From NCBI RefSeq assembly GCF_000196255.1, contig NC_006371.1, positions 1,075,996 through 1,139,995 on the forward strand: a DNA stretch of 64,000 bases. Direction: 5' to 3'. Position 1 is the first letter of the stretch; every line of letters starts with the position of its first letter. Shown piece after piece: positions 52,417-62,373 of the stretch. The stretch is from Photobacterium profundum SS9 (GTDB taxonomy: Bacteria > Pseudomonadota > Gammaproteobacteria > Enterobacterales > Vibrionaceae). The position numbers were made by a program, and so were the translations under genes. The notes beneath the pieces are model-generated. The model was not told where the DNA came from. It did not search any database and worked only from the letters and a program-made list of their open reading frames with translations.

Positions 52417-54020
52417 GCCGAGGCAGGGTGGGCTTTCTGGAGCACCAGAGAGCCTAAAGATGGGATTACATTACTTTGAGAAATTCGGTCGTTGAGATAT
52501 TTCCAGAAGGAAACCCCTAATTTTCGGCACGTTTTTTTCAGGCTGGAAAAGGTATCTCGGCATTGTCGGCCAAGATCACTACGAGTACCTCCACTGACTT
52601 TGCGCCGCTTGACCTGCTCCCTTAGATCATTTTCGCTTCCATTTGTATGGATTGGAATTTCTGGTCGTTCCAATACCAGCAATAAGCTTGATTTTAATTT
52701 GTTTAACCGCTTTAGTTGCTGATTAAGGAGCTCATAGCGGGTTTTCTGAGTAAATAGCCGATCGAACTCCTTCGACAGGGCTGATTTCTTCGTGTCGCAA
52801 GGCTGTTTTTTGTATTCTTTCAGCTCCTTGTAGAACGACCAAATCTCATCACGTACTTGTGCGATGTCTTCTCGATGTCCCTCATTCAACGGAATAAGCT
52901 TGTGGACCAACCGCTCCGCATGTACCCAGCACAAACCATGTTGTAGAACCTTAAACTGTCCAGCACCATCACTGATCACAGCGAGTTTACCCAAAGCTTC
53001 ATTCTCTGACGCGCAACCCAATAGGGCACCTTCAGTCGCTATTTGAATATGCCTTTTTACGACAATACCCAGCTGAACTAGATGAGCAGACCATTCCTCC
53101 TCACATCCAAAGTTGGTCACTGGTGTGTTTGCTAACAATGCTAACTGGGGAGCAGGGAGTTTATTTGTCGCCATATAGTTTAGTGCGCAGGTGTTCACCT
53201 GATAACCCTTGTTTCCAGCCCGAAGGAGTGACAGGAAGTTGATCCGATTTTTTCGGTCTGAACTTTGAAACCAAGCAAACCACTCATTGCCTATGTGGGT
53301 GACAAAACCGTTCTTGCCCTGATGCCTAGCTCCGGTGTCATCTGTTGTGATATAGCCAGTGCTTTGCAGGCCTGCAGCCAGAAGTTCGGCTTTTTCTTCA
53401 TGCAAATCATCATGATTTTCGGTCAATAAGCGATTTAATTGGCCACTGGAAATATCGATACCCCATTCTCTAAGTTGTTCCAACAACAGAGGCTGAGTGA
53501 CCTGACATTGATGATACTGATAGAGGATGTAGCTTCTTAGTCGAGTGCCAAAGTGTTGGCCTGCTAGTCCATTAGGCAAGGTAGCGGTAACCGTCGAACC
53601 ATCAGGTAATAGATAGCAAGCTAAGCGATAACGTACATTGCACGACTGTATCTCTAGCTCTTGGACGACAAAATCTCGGTAGCCCTTGAATCGTGCCCCG
53701 ATAGGTAAAGGTTGTTCTGGCTGGACAATGTTATCCTGATGAATGGTCAGCGTTTGATTTTTTCTACGCTTGGTAGAGCCGGACCGTTTGTTATCAGTCG
53801 AGCCTTGGTCTGACTTTTCATCGGTATTTGTGTCGAGTTTACTCGGCTTGAACTTGGGCCGTTTTTTCTGCCCTTTTAGTACGTTGATCTCGTCTTTAAG
53901 GAGGGTGATTTCTTCTTGTTGGCGCTCAACCGTATCGGAAAGCTGCTCAATGATCCCAATTAAGCCTTTTACCAAAGGGGTTTGCTCTGACTCTGGAATG
54001 TCTGGGAGATTAATTTTCAT
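52410..54020 (-). CDS. IS66-family transposase (single ORF)
   Basis: 536 residues. N-terminal coiled coil (leucine-rich helix, residues 20-50, LIGIIEQLSDTVERQQEEI...), basic linker, then a DDE domain. Asp candidates are TTDDTGARHQGKNG (about residue 226) and VISDGAGQF (about residue 346); Glu is in HTNGSENDLRE (about residue 459). No zinc-finger Cys cluster as in classic TnpC. Intact, so the element may be mobile. Its ends were not clearly resolved; they lie near 52,400 and between 54,030 and 54,130. Confidence 0.85.
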   Translation of the reverse strand: MKINLPDIPESEQTPLVKGLIGIIEQLSDTVERQQEEITLLKDEINVLKGQKKRPKFKPSKLDTNTDEKSDQGSTDNKRSGSTKRRKNQTLTIHQDNIVQPEQPLPIGARFKGYRDFVVQELEIQSCNVRYRLACYLLPDGSTVTATLPNGLAGQHFGTRLRSYILYQYHQCQVTQPLLLEQLREWGIDISSGQLNRLLTENHDDLHEEKAELLAAGLQSTGYITTDDTGARHQGKNGFVTHIGNEWFAWFQSSDRKNRINFLSLLRAGNKGYQVNTCALNYMATNKLPAPQLALLANTPVTNFGCEEEWSAHLVQLGIVVKRHIQIATEGALLGCASENEALGKLAVISDGAGQFKVLQHGLCWVHAERLVHKLIPLNEGHREDIAQVRDEIWSFYKELKEYKKQPCDTKKSALSKEFDRLFTQKTRYELLNQQLKRLNKLKSSLLLVLERPEIPIHTNGSENDLREQVKRRKVSGGTRSDLGRQCRDTFSSLKKTCRKLGVSFWKYLNDRISQSNVIPSLGSLVLQKAHPASAY

Positions 54021-54141
54021 TGAGACAAAAGGCTCTACGTGGTTAGAGGCTACTATTTTGAAGGTTTGAAAGGATCAATCAAGCCGATCTTAGAGATCCT
54101 AACATTAATTTTAAAAACACTATCAGGATCACTCTTCGCTT

Positions 54142-55242
54142 ATGCCCCGACTTATTGAGAAGTTACTTGGTAGCCTATTAACCCTTTCTTCTTCCTCACT
54201 TTTTGCTGCAAATCAAACCGATACTCAACAAAGCATTCAAGCAACAGTTGAATATAGTCAGTTCACCACAAAACGTCAGGTTGTTGACCAATTACTCATT
54301 GATGCGGCAACTGCATTCAAATCACCCGCTCGTATCTCACATGCTGGCTTTACCGCAAAAATGCCAAGTAACATGGAGATAGTGACTAATCGCCTGCTAG
54401 AAGCCTACGACTTAGAACCTTATCGTACCGATTTGTTAATTTCTGCCGCGAATGCACAGATCTATAACAAGAACGCTGACCGCGCAATTGAGCTTTTTGA
54501 AAAAGTATTAAGTGTTGCACCTGAAGATGTAGATGCACATTCTTACCTTGCTGTGTGGCAGCACTTTACAGGCAACGATGCCGAATCAGCAAAACACATG
54601 AAGGTACTCGAATCACTTAATCCAGGACGTGCCGCAGACATGCAACGCATTTTTGATACCGTGAATCGCATAGTGGAAACCCCACTTAAAACCACGTTTG
54701 ATAAAGCACAAGACGGCAATACCGCTATCATCAGACTGGGTTATGCCCTAAACCCAGATGGCAGCATGCATGACATACTCATTCAACGTTTAGAAATGAC
54801 ATTAGCCTTTGCTAAAAAGCAACCGAAGTCGTTAATCGTACTGACTGGCGGAGTGCCGAAAAACCATAAAACTGAAGGTAAGTTAATGGCTGATTGGCTG
54901 GTAGAAAAAGGGATAGACCGCAGCCGTATTATTGAAGATAACTATGCACGCAGCACGGTAGAGAACGCGCTGTACAGCAGCTATGCCCTAGCCCGTCACG
55001 ATATTGATCATGCCACTATTATTAGCTCTGCAAGCCACGTACGCCGCGGACAAACATTGTTTGAAATCGCAAGCTGGCAGACTGGTCCTAAAGACATTAC
55101 GTTTGATACCGTTTCAGCCGCAGACAAACCACTCGACGAATTAAAAGTACCTACAGATGGTGAGCTTCTAGGTATCTACCGCGATGCACTTCGTACTTAT
55201 GGCATGTGGAGCTACCGTTCATACCCATTAGAGCAACGTTGA
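54142..55242 (+). CDS. DUF218 (ElyC/SanA/YdcF-like) exported protein with TPR region
   Basis: 366 residues. Signal peptide (MPRLIEKLLGSLLTLSSSSLFA), a TPR-like helical region (NADRAIELFEKVLSVAPEDVDAHSYL split, residues 114-140), then the DUF218 domain (AIIRLGYALNPDGSMHDILIQRLEMTLA..., LIVLTGGVPKN, RIIEDNYARSTVENALYSSYAL). DUF218 proteins affect envelope or peptidoglycan precursor handling. It follows the IS66 element, but its start looks complete. Confidence 0.85.
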   Translation: MPRLIEKLLGSLLTLSSSSLFAANQTDTQQSIQATVEYSQFTTKRQVVDQLLIDAATAFKSPARISHAGFTAKMPSNMEIVTNRLLEAYDLEPYRTDLLISAANAQIYNKNADRAIELFEKVLSVAPEDVDAHSYLAVWQHFTGNDAESAKHMKVLESLNPGRAADMQRIFDTVNRIVETPLKTTFDKAQDGNTAIIRLGYALNPDGSMHDILIQRLEMTLAFAKKQPKSLIVLTGGVPKNHKTEGKLMADWLVEKGIDRSRIIEDNYARSTVENALYSSYALARHDIDHATIISSASHVRRGQTLFEIASWQTGPKDITFDTVSAADKPLDELKVPTDGELLGIYRDALRTYGMWSYRSYPLEQR

Positions 55243-55448
55243 TTTCGACGTTTCCTCTAAAAGAACAATGTAGTAATACGTAATACCAGTTTAGGTAAGT
55301 AAATGGTCAGATAATTGCGCAGAAAAAATTGGTAATAACAAGGCAGAAATTGCAGTGAATAGTGGTTCTAATTATAAAATTTCTAACGTAGTTATAAGTG
55401 ATTTTAACCAGCAAGGATGATCAGAGACTTATCTAGATTGGTATAAAA

Positions 55449-55498
55449 CAAAAGCCCTTGTCACATCGCGATAATATCGGATGTTACACGGGCTTTTT
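55449..55498. terminator. Bidirectional terminator
   Basis: Stem AAAGCCCTTGT/ACACGGGCTTT with A/T runs, between two convergent genes. Confidence 0.8.
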
Positions 55499-55536
55499 AG
55501 ATCGTTGAATAATGTATTTTAAGATTCTATCGCACG

Positions 55537-57015
55537 TTACTTGGCAAACTTATCAGCCCATTCAGGCCACAATTTATCAAGCTTCATGTACTCTTCAAGT
55601 GTATCGGCAACACGATCAATACCTTGCTCGCGTATTAGATCAAAATCAGGTGTTTGCGTAGCTTCTAGCCCCGCCCAAGATAAAATGGCATTGCATGCTT
55701 CAGTCTGTTCAAAAATACCATGTAGGTATGTTCCAAACACTTGATTATCAATACCGAGTTGGCCATCTGGCCCGTCTTGAAGTTGCACTGGTGCATTAGT
55801 CTGAATGCCCGATGTAATACCGGCGTGAATTTCATAACCACGTACCGGTACAGCTGGTTGTTCAGGTAATTGAAGTGTACCGACCGTTTGCTTAAGCTGT
55901 TTTTCTGGCGCAAGTATGGTGGATGTTTGTAAGTAGCCCAGACCTTGGCTTTCACCCGCATCCCCTTCAATTCCATCAGGATCGGCAATACTTTCACCCA
56001 ACATTTGATAGCCACCACAAATGCCCATCACTTTGCCCCCTAAGCGCAAATGACGTTCGATCTGCTTATCCCAGCCTTGCTCACGCAAAAAAGCTAAATC
56101 GCTTCGTACACTTTTAGTGCCAGGAATAATAATAAGATCAGTAGGAGGTATTGGCTGCCCTTTCCCGACAAATTGTAAGTTCACTTGTGGGTGCATGCGC
56201 AATGGATCAAAATCTGTGTGGTTGCTTACCCGTGTTAATACTGGCACAACAACATTAAGTTGCTCGTCAGCAGCTTCAACTTGCTGAACATTAATCGCGT
56301 CTTCCGCTTCTAGCATCAAGCCATGCAAGTACGGTAAAACACCTAAAACTGGTTTACCGGTTTTTTCTTCGAGCCAATCAAGACCAGATTCAAGTAACTT
56401 TATATCGCCGCGAAAACGGTTAATAACAAAACCAATCACACGTGCCTGTTCTGATTCAGATAATAATGCCAATGTGCCGTACAAATGCGCAAAAACACCA
56501 CCACGATCAATATCTGCAATAATGATGACTGGCACATCAGCCTTTTCTGCAAAACCCATATTCGCGACATCGTTTTCACGTAAATTAATCTCTGCTGGGC
56601 TGCCTGCACCTTCAATGATCACAGTTTGGTATTCATCTTGTAAAATACCAAAAGACTCCATGATAGGTCCCATCACGACTTTTTTATAGCCGTTGTAGCC
56701 TATCGCATCCATATCTGCGATAGCTTTACCTTGAACGATAATTTGAGCACCAACATCGGTATTGGGTTTCAACAATACAGGGTTCATGTGTACTGTCGGT
56801 TCGATACATGCGGCTTGTGCTTGAACCGCTTGTGCACGGCCAATTTCACCACCATCTTTTGTTACTGCACTATTGAGTGCCATATTCTGAGATTTGAATG
56901 GCGCTACCTTTATACCTTTTCTTACCAAAACTCGACACAATCCAGTGACCAATACGCTTTTACCTGCGTCTGATGTTGTTCCCTGAACCATTAATGCTTG
57001 TGTAGTTAGTTGCAT
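55537..57015 (-). CDS. cobQ: Cobyric acid synthase
   Basis: 492 residues, as expected for CobQ/CbiP. N-terminal nucleotide-binding region ([20 protein letters not shown]) and a C-terminal glutaminase domain with Cys in [17 protein letters not shown] and a later His. It amidates four carboxyl groups of adenosylcobyrinate in cobalamin synthesis. No cobalamin riboswitch motif was seen upstream. The next cob genes are about 3 kb away with an accessory module between. Confidence 0.96.
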   Translation of the reverse strand: MQLTTQALMVQGTTSDAGKSVLVTGLCRVLVRKGIKVAPFKSQNMALNSAVTKDGGEIGRAQAVQAQAACIEPTVHMNPVLLKPNTDVGAQIIVQGKAIADMDAIGYNGYKKVVMGPIMESFGILQDEYQTVIIEGAGSPAEINLRENDVANMGFAEKADVPVIIIADIDRGGVFAHLYGTLALLSESEQARVIGFVINRFRGDIKLLESGLDWLEEKTGKPVLGVLPYLHGLMLEAEDAINVQQVEAADEQLNVVVPVLTRVSNHTDFDPLRMHPQVNLQFVGKGQPIPPTDLIIIPGTKSVRSDLAFLREQGWDKQIERHLRLGGKVMGICGGYQMLGESIADPDGIEGDAGESQGLGYLQTSTILAPEKQLKQTVGTLQLPEQPAVPVRGYEIHAGITSGIQTNAPVQLQDGPDGQLGIDNQVFGTYLHGIFEQTEACNAILSWAGLEATQTPDFDLIREQGIDRVADTLEEYMKLDKLWPEWADKFAK

Positions 57016-57224
57016 CTTTTTCTCATTCTATATTCATTTAGTATTTGAGTTTTATTTCAGCATATATAATGAAAGCGCTCGTTAATACGAGTAGTAAATG
57101 GGTACACAATACTGAAAATCTAAAATTGTTGGTGAGTCGACCATTGGATCTTATCACAAGCTAAAAAAAACATAACAAGCATGACTACAATCTATGTAGA
57201 TTAAACTGAATTTGATCGCCTTAA
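57016..57224. other. Promoter region of cobQ and edge of the inserted module
   Basis: AT-rich, with no gene. A B12 box (GCCACTG) was looked for and not found. Confidence 0.4.
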
Positions 57225-57599
57225 GATCCACCAGCGGAGAACGAAAGCAAAAATGCAGAAACGGAAAAACCAACAGTTATTGAGCTCTCCCCTGAACTGA
57301 TTGAAAACCCCAACATGGGCTTATGGCAAAAGGTTTTAAAACAGACCTTAATTTTACCAAGCTTGATAATAACAATCGCCTATCAATAAAAACCCAATAC
57401 CGAATACAGAAAACGACTGAAACATGGGTTATGGGTTATCCCCCTCGGGCTTTATTTCAAAGCTCTTGAGTTCTACAAATCCAACAAACCCGAAAAAGAA
57501 ATGCTCATACAAATCTGTGATTATTGTATGTATGAGTTCTGTTTGATAGAGCATAATTGGTATTGCCCTAAGTGCTCAACAAGCCACGTTCCCTTTTAA
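57225..57599 (+). pseudogene. Membrane protein with C-terminal zinc ribbon, broken
   Basis: One frame interrupted by a single TAA near 57,387 and lacking a start codon. It reads an acidic N-terminal part, a two-helix membrane stretch, and a C-terminal zinc ribbon with CDYC and CPKC pairs (QICDYCMYEFCLIEHNWYC, then PKCSTSH). This is the first of a small decaying set of genes in the same orientation. Confidence 0.6.
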
Positions 57600-57615
57600 C
57601 TCATGAGGCTAATAA

Positions 57616-57859
57616 ATGGTAAAGCTTCCCGTTCTAAGAGGTTACAGAGTACAGCAAAGGAAAAAAGCCTACGCTATTCGCAATAAAGTCATAGATGGTT
57701 TCCCCATGGGGACTCAACAAGCAAAGTGCAGATCTTACCCTTCTCGAATTAATAAAAATAAAAAATCCCACGTTCTTCATTAAGAATGAACATAGCTTAT
57801 ACAGAGGTGAAATCGAATCTTGCCTGAATCAATACAAAGGAATGGTGAACGATGGATAA
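57616..57859 (+). pseudogene. Small unknown gene with one frameshift
   Basis: Starts MVKLPVLRGYRVQQRKKAYA. A frame change between about 57,700 and 57,740 is needed to reach the continuing part (ADLTLLELIKIKNPTFFIKN ... LNQYKGMVNDG) whose stop overlaps the start of the next gene. This overlap shows that the frame was once continuous. Confidence 0.55.
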
Positions 57860-58010
57860 CCAAGAGCTTAGCGACCTTCGCGAACGCTGGCGAATAGTGA
57901 TAACTCAAACCTGCAATGTTATTGGCTGCAAAGATTGTAATTTGAAGTGGGATGGAGGTTTTTCCGCGTGGAATGGCCAGAAGGAAGCCGCTAGCAAAAC
58001 TGTGAGCTGA
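57852..58010 (+). CDS. 52-residue Cys-containing protein, unknown
   Basis: Starts at an overlap with the preceding broken gene (MDNQELSDLRERW) and has CNVIGCKDC, a possible metal site. No known family by eye. It lies within the decaying module next to the two leftward unknown genes. Confidence 0.5.
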   Translation: MDNQELSDLRERWRIVITQTCNVIGCKDCNLKWDGGFSAWNGQKEAASKTVS

Positions 58011-58050
58011 TGAACAAGAACATCATATTATCCGATTAGCTTTTTAGCAT

Positions 58051-58386
58051 TCAAATCACCTTAAAACGAAAAAGTAAAATAATCGAAAATGAAGCAACAA
58101 AAAAAGCACCTGCAAACTCTAAGGCCGTAATTGAAGTTAATGGGCTTAGCTCTACAATTAAATATGATGTTAGTGAATAAGAAAGCCCAGAGATGACGCT
58201 TAGTATATATTTTTCTTTTGATCCCCCTCTCTCAACACCAGAGATTCTACTCGCAACAAATGCGCTGACAATTAACACAAGTAGATTATTTGAATATAAT
58301 GGCTTGAGAGAAAATAAGTCGTTTATATAAATACCAGCAACAATTAGTATGCAGTAAAACAGTAAATAGGAAAAGATCAACTTCAT
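58051..58386 (-). CDS. Four-helix membrane protein, unknown
   Basis: 111 residues with about four membrane segments and short loops (KLIFSYLLFYCILIVAGIYI; LLVLIVSAFVA; YILSVISGLSYSLTSYLIV; FAGAFFVASFSIILLF). Three bases after the 175-residue gene, so a two-gene operon. No homologue recognised. Could be an immunity or transport partner. Confidence 0.6.
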   Translation of the reverse strand: MKLIFSYLLFYCILIVAGIYINDLFSLKPLYSNNLLVLIVSAFVASRISGVERGGSKEKYILSVISGLSYSLTSYLIVELSPLTSITALEFAGAFFVASFSIILLFRFKVI

Positions 58387-58389
58387 TAA

Positions 58390-58917
58390 CTACTTCCTCC
58401 TCTCCAATTCACTTGCATATTTTTTAGTTTCTTTATAAGAAAATTCATGAATACCGATTAAAGCAATTGATACTATAAGAACGACTACGTTTCCAGTACT
58501 TGCACCTTGCTTAATTATACTCCAAGCTGAACCACCGACTCCGTATGCCCCTGGATTAGCACCTAAAAGACTTGACCATCGATTAAGACCATTGTGAAGC
58601 TGTACTATTTCCTTTAGTTCACGGGTAGTTAGAGACCATTCTCCCCACTGCGGATTAACTAACACATCAGTACATTTTGTTATTAGTTTACTTTTTAAAT
58701 GTCCAGATGAAAGCTTCGAAATAAATCGCATAACCTGCTGCTTTGATTGACTATCTAAACTTCGATAAAGTATCGTTCCAGCCATTGACTGTGCAATCAA
58801 CAGAGGATCGCCTTTGATATGATGCCTTGGAATATTTAACACAGATGCAAGTTTATAAAGTGCTTCCATATTAGACTTTGGTAGTTCATATTTTAACTGT
58901 TTTACAAAATTAGTCAT
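58390..58917 (-). CDS. Unknown protein with C-terminal membrane segment
   Basis: 175 residues: a helical N-terminal part (YELPKSNMEALYKLASVLNI; MEALYKLAS), a middle domain (LTTRELKEIVQLHNGLNRW) and a Gly-rich/hydrophobic stretch (residues 133-158, VGGSAWSIIKQG, then NVVVLIVSIALIGIHEF). Forms an operon with the four-helix protein. It lies beside a decayed module in an insertion hot spot, so it may be a mobile accessory pair. Confidence 0.6.
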   Translation of the reverse strand: MTNFVKQLKYELPKSNMEALYKLASVLNIPRHHIKGDPLLIAQSMAGTILYRSLDSQSKQQVMRFISKLSSGHLKSKLITKCTDVLVNPQWGEWSLTTRELKEIVQLHNGLNRWSSLLGANPGAYGVGGSAWSIIKQGASTGNVVVLIVSIALIGIHEFSYKETKKYASELERRK

Positions 58918-59542
58918 TGTTCACCCTCTCCAGCGTTGTCATTGAATCGGATGATAATATATGATTCGTCTATTGACATATTTAAACTTACTGAAAATGC
59001 GGCTAATTTCACAGGAGAGCTAACGCCGAACATAATTTGCACCGCAACTAACTCACTAAGCGTACTGAACTCCATACCAAAACTACGGAGTAAAACGTGT
59101 CAACTTGATGCTTTTATGAAATCACGCCAGCAAACACAATCCTAACTTGGACGCAAGCCTGTCTGCGAGCTGTTCATACAACAAAATTTACCGTATTTTG
59201 CACGATGCCAATGGCAGCCTTGCGCTGAACAGATAACCAGAGAAATCATATTTTTGAACTGTGGTGTTCTTATCTTTGCTTGTTTCATAAACAATTGCTA
59301 TCAAGTCGCAAATACGCCCTTTCTTTTACAACCGCCAGTAATACACACAGGCGTGCATATTAGTTTTTTTCTTATTTTCTGGCCTGTATTGAACTTTAGG
59401 TTATAGACTTAAAAAGGCTAATCCAATGATTGGTATCTAGATTAAATCAATCTTATAGCCGACAAGTGAAGCTGATAAATACTAATTAAAAGATACAGCC
59501 TCAACAGCTAATTTTGAATCACAAGCGACCGAGGAAACGACA
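58918..59542. other. Intergenic stretch, nothing coding
   Basis: Contains a shadow ORF and degenerate sequence. No RNA gene or repeat was recognised. Confidence 0.45.
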
Positions 59543-59713
59543 ATGAGTAAATCTGCAAATGACAATCGTAGCAATAGCTTAAATCCAAACAACAGCGCAT
59601 ATAGTGCCAACACAAACAACCATTCAAATCAAAACAATCCTAACAACAGTCGTATATCGCCCCTACCAGATAGATACTCACGAATTGAGGGCGCAACCAT
59701 TTCACAGTGCTAG
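59543..59713 (+). CDS. 56-residue Asn/Ser-rich protein
   Basis: Starts MSKSANDNRSNSLNPNNSAY with GAGGAA upstream. Highly polar, probably disordered. Short proteins beginning MSKSANDNRSNQ are, to my memory, common in Vibrionaceae with unknown role. The last third may be truncated compared with such relatives. Confidence 0.5.
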   Translation: MSKSANDNRSNSLNPNNSAYSANTNNHSNQNNPNNSRISPLPDRYSRIEGATISQC

Positions 59714-59947
59714 AGTGCCCCTCCCGACACCAAAATTCAGTGCAACTTATGCCTATTTTTGCGCTTTCAAGCTCGTAGTCGAGATATTAGAACCTAATTA
59801 CAACTGATGTGCACCCGGTAGCACTTGAAAGTTTGTGACGGATTTATCAACTTTTATTGATACCAGAAGTAAAGATTTAGATTGAGAAAACCATACCTAA
59901 TACCATACTTCAGGACAGTATTTAGTTGGTACTGCAATACTAGAAAT

Positions 59948-60568
59948 CTAAAATTGCTGCTGTGTTGGCCATTGAATTTGCGGCCAATCTTTACCTTGCT
60001 TATCATGGAAAATAGTGACGCGGTAACGTGCAGCATAAGGCAGTTGAATGCGGTGTAGATAACTCGCATTCTCTGGCATTTCTAATAGAATACGCATCAG
60101 TTGTCGCATTACGCCTGAATGCGATACCAATAGTATTTTTTTACCTTTGTGCTGTTCCACTAAATCTAACCAAGCCTGATGAATCCGTTTGTCGAAATCC
60201 ACTAATGCTTCGCCACCATGTGGGGTTTCTAACCAAGGGTTTTGCCAATATCGTGTTAAGGCATCATTATGTTCTTGCCATAACGTTTTTTGTAATTGCC
60301 CGTCCCAGTTGCCAAAATCCATTTCTTTCCAGCAATCAAGCAGATGCAAAGGCACAGAGTGTTGCTTGGCCGTTTGTTGGGCAAAATCACTGCATCGTTG
60401 CAACGAAGAGGTAACGACCACATCAACACTATCAAGATCAGCAATTGCCGTTGCCATTTGAATTAAACCTGTCGAGGTAATTGCAAAATCAGTATGCCCT
60501 CTTAAGCAACCATCTCCTTCTGGCAACCCATGACGTAATATATCAATCCGTGTTTGCTGTGTTGTCAT
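59948..60568 (-). CDS. cobC: Alpha-ribazole phosphatase / histidine phosphatase family
   Basis: 206 residues. Phosphohistidine motif RHG (DILRHGLPEGDG, residues 9-20) and the second His in LVSHSGVMRQL. It is in the same orientation as cobU, 72 bp downstream. Expected to remove the 5' phosphate of alpha-ribazole phosphate in nucleotide-loop assembly of cobalamin. Confidence 0.87.
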   Translation of the reverse strand: MTTQQTRIDILRHGLPEGDGCLRGHTDFAITSTGLIQMATAIADLDSVDVVVTSSLQRCSDFAQQTAKQHSVPLHLLDCWKEMDFGNWDGQLQKTLWQEHNDALTRYWQNPWLETPHGGEALVDFDKRIHQAWLDLVEQHKGKKILLVSHSGVMRQLMRILLEMPENASYLHRIQLPYAARYRVTIFHDKQGKDWPQIQWPTQQQF

Positions 60569-60640
60569 CTTCTACATCTCCTTAACGACTATAACTACAT
60601 CGCACTTATTCCTGACACAAACTCTGTTAATACTAGAAAG

Positions 60641-61219
60641 CTAATTTAACGCAGGACCTTTCAACACTTGAGGTAAACCAGCAGTCACAAATACAACACG
60701 TCCAGCTTGTTTTGCGATAGCTTGATGTAACCAACCACTCTCATCGACAAAGCATCTTGATACTTCACCAAGTGGCACTATGCCTTGTCCTACTTCATTA
60801 CTGACCAGAATAACACGCCCTTCTGCTTCAATCAGTGCCTTTAATAAATCTGCCTTTCGATCAGACCAGCTGGCGATCTTATGCTGATCGTTATGTTCAC
60901 ATTGTTCAACAGTGCCAAATAGGCAATTCGTTAACCAGAGTGTTAAACAATCGATTAATAAACATGTGCCCTTTTTACTGTGGGTACGAATAACCTCAGC
61001 TAAACATAATGGCTCTTCTATTACTGGCCATTGATGGGGGCGTTGCTCTTTATGCTGTTGAATTCGAGCGGTCATTTCATCATCACCCGCAGTTGCTGTC
61101 GCAACATAGGTGACAGCAAGGCCTGATGATTCCGCTAGCGCTTCAGCAAGGCTACTTTTACCCGACCTAGCACCACCTAATATAAGTTCTATTCCTTGAA
61201 AATTATCTTGAATACTCAC
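60641..61219 (-). CDS. cobU: Adenosylcobinamide kinase / guanylyltransferase
   Basis: 192 residues. P-loop GGARSGKSS (residues 14-22) and the signature VSNEVGQGIVP (about 138-148), both typical of CobU/CobP. It activates adenosylcobinamide with GTP. It is the first gene of the cobU-cobC unit. Confidence 0.95.
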   Translation of the reverse strand: MSIQDNFQGIELILGGARSGKSSLAEALAESSGLAVTYVATATAGDDEMTARIQQHKEQRPHQWPVIEEPLCLAEVIRTHSKKGTCLLIDCLTLWLTNCLFGTVEQCEHNDQHKIASWSDRKADLLKALIEAEGRVILVSNEVGQGIVPLGEVSRCFVDESGWLHQAIAKQAGRVVFVTAGLPQVLKGPALN

Positions 61220-61435
61220 TGGTATATTGTCTCATTGCTAAACGCACCAATATATTATCTGTTTAGCTCAAAAATGTATGCTCTGTTAGCAGCGAACCTC
61301 GTTATTAAATGACCCTATTTTGTCTACAGCGGTGATTTGGATTCAAACAATTCAACGATTTATCAGCACTAAGCTCTTCACATCAGACATAAAATTGTTA
61401 TCATTTATATTCTTACACTAACACATTGATTAACT
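61220..61435. other. Divergent promoter region
   Basis: 216 bp between cobU and the CPBP gene. No riboswitch signature was seen. Confidence 0.4.
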
Positions 61436-62278
61436 ATGATTTTTCCCAATGACTTATTGCCTGAAGCAATAACGTGGTTACTACTTGCTGCTACCGTTAT
61501 TACCGCATTTACTCAGCCTCGATACTGGCTACATCTTCTTGTTATCACTTTTGCCAGTGCCTTATATTTCAATAACGTAAATTTCGTGAGTGTATTCGCC
61601 ATTACCGCTGGGTTAGTAGTTTCTGCACTAGCAAAAGAAGCGAAGGGCAAATGGAAAATAGCATGCCACTGCTTGGTTGTTATGTGGTGTCTAGCCTTGG
61701 TATTACATCTTATCCCTGGGTTCAATAACCTATTAGTACTTGATAAAGTTATTACAGGCCCCGAAAGTATTCCATTTACGCTTTATTTGAACTTAGATAA
61801 ACCAATGATCTTCTTTGGTTTATTACTGTTAGTACCAACTATGTTGGGAAAACGGAACATACTTTCTTCAAAACACATATCGATATTAGCCATTAGCTTC
61901 ATTTTATTGCCAGTGGTTCCACTCGTGTTAAATCTGGTAAAACCTGAATTATCAGTGCCTAATTGGTGGTGGGTATTTGCATTAAACAACCTGCTATTCA
62001 CTTGTGTTGCAGAAGAAGCACTCTTTCGTGGCTACATTCAGCGATTACTCACTCAGCGTTTTAATCCTCTTATTGGTATTGGGATAGCAAGCCTTTTATT
62101 TGGTGCTGCACATTTCGCGGGTGGTCCATTATTCATTGTTGTCGCAAGTTTGGCAGGTCTTCTTTATGGTTTGACCTATTACTGGTCAGGAAAGTTAAGT
62201 TACGCGATTGCTATTCACTTTGGTTTTAACATGGTGCATTTATTATTTTTCACCTACCCATTAGCAAATAATATCTAA
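61436..62278 (+). CDS. CPBP-family intramembrane metalloprotease
   Basis: 280 residues with about eight membrane segments. CPBP motif 1 is EEALFRGYIQR (residues 193-203); the second motif is LLFGAAHFAGG, and the third IAIHFGFNMVHL. Related proteins process prenylated or bacteriocin peptides, or act in self-immunity; the substrate here is unknown. Confidence 0.92.
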   Translation: MIFPNDLLPEAITWLLLAATVITAFTQPRYWLHLLVITFASALYFNNVNFVSVFAITAGLVVSALAKEAKGKWKIACHCLVVMWCLALVLHLIPGFNNLLVLDKVITGPESIPFTLYLNLDKPMIFFGLLLLVPTMLGKRNILSSKHISILAISFILLPVVPLVLNLVKPELSVPNWWWVFALNNLLFTCVAEEALFRGYIQRLLTQRFNPLIGIGIASLLFGAAHFAGGPLFIVVASLAGLLYGLTYYWSGKLSYAIAIHFGFNMVHLLFFTYPLANNI

Positions 62279-62373
62279 ATAAATACTTTATGAACGAAAT
62301 CTGAATAGCAGCCTCACGAATGGTTCAGTTGAAGTGTTGTTTAATAGCAACATCAAAACAAGGAGACGAACTC

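Noticed and set aside
52400..54130. Terminal inverted repeats of the IS66-type element
   Set aside because: CAATAAGCCGA near the left and CAATCAAGCCGAT near the right are direct, not inverted, so no reliable ends could be set.
58936..59145. 69-codon rightward ORF
   Set aside because: Starts in the promoter area of the leftward gene pair; no recognisable pattern or ribosome site.
57016..61435. Cobalamin riboswitch near cobQ, cobC or cobU
   Set aside because: No B12 box (GCCACTG or complement) or supporting stems were found in the upstream regions.
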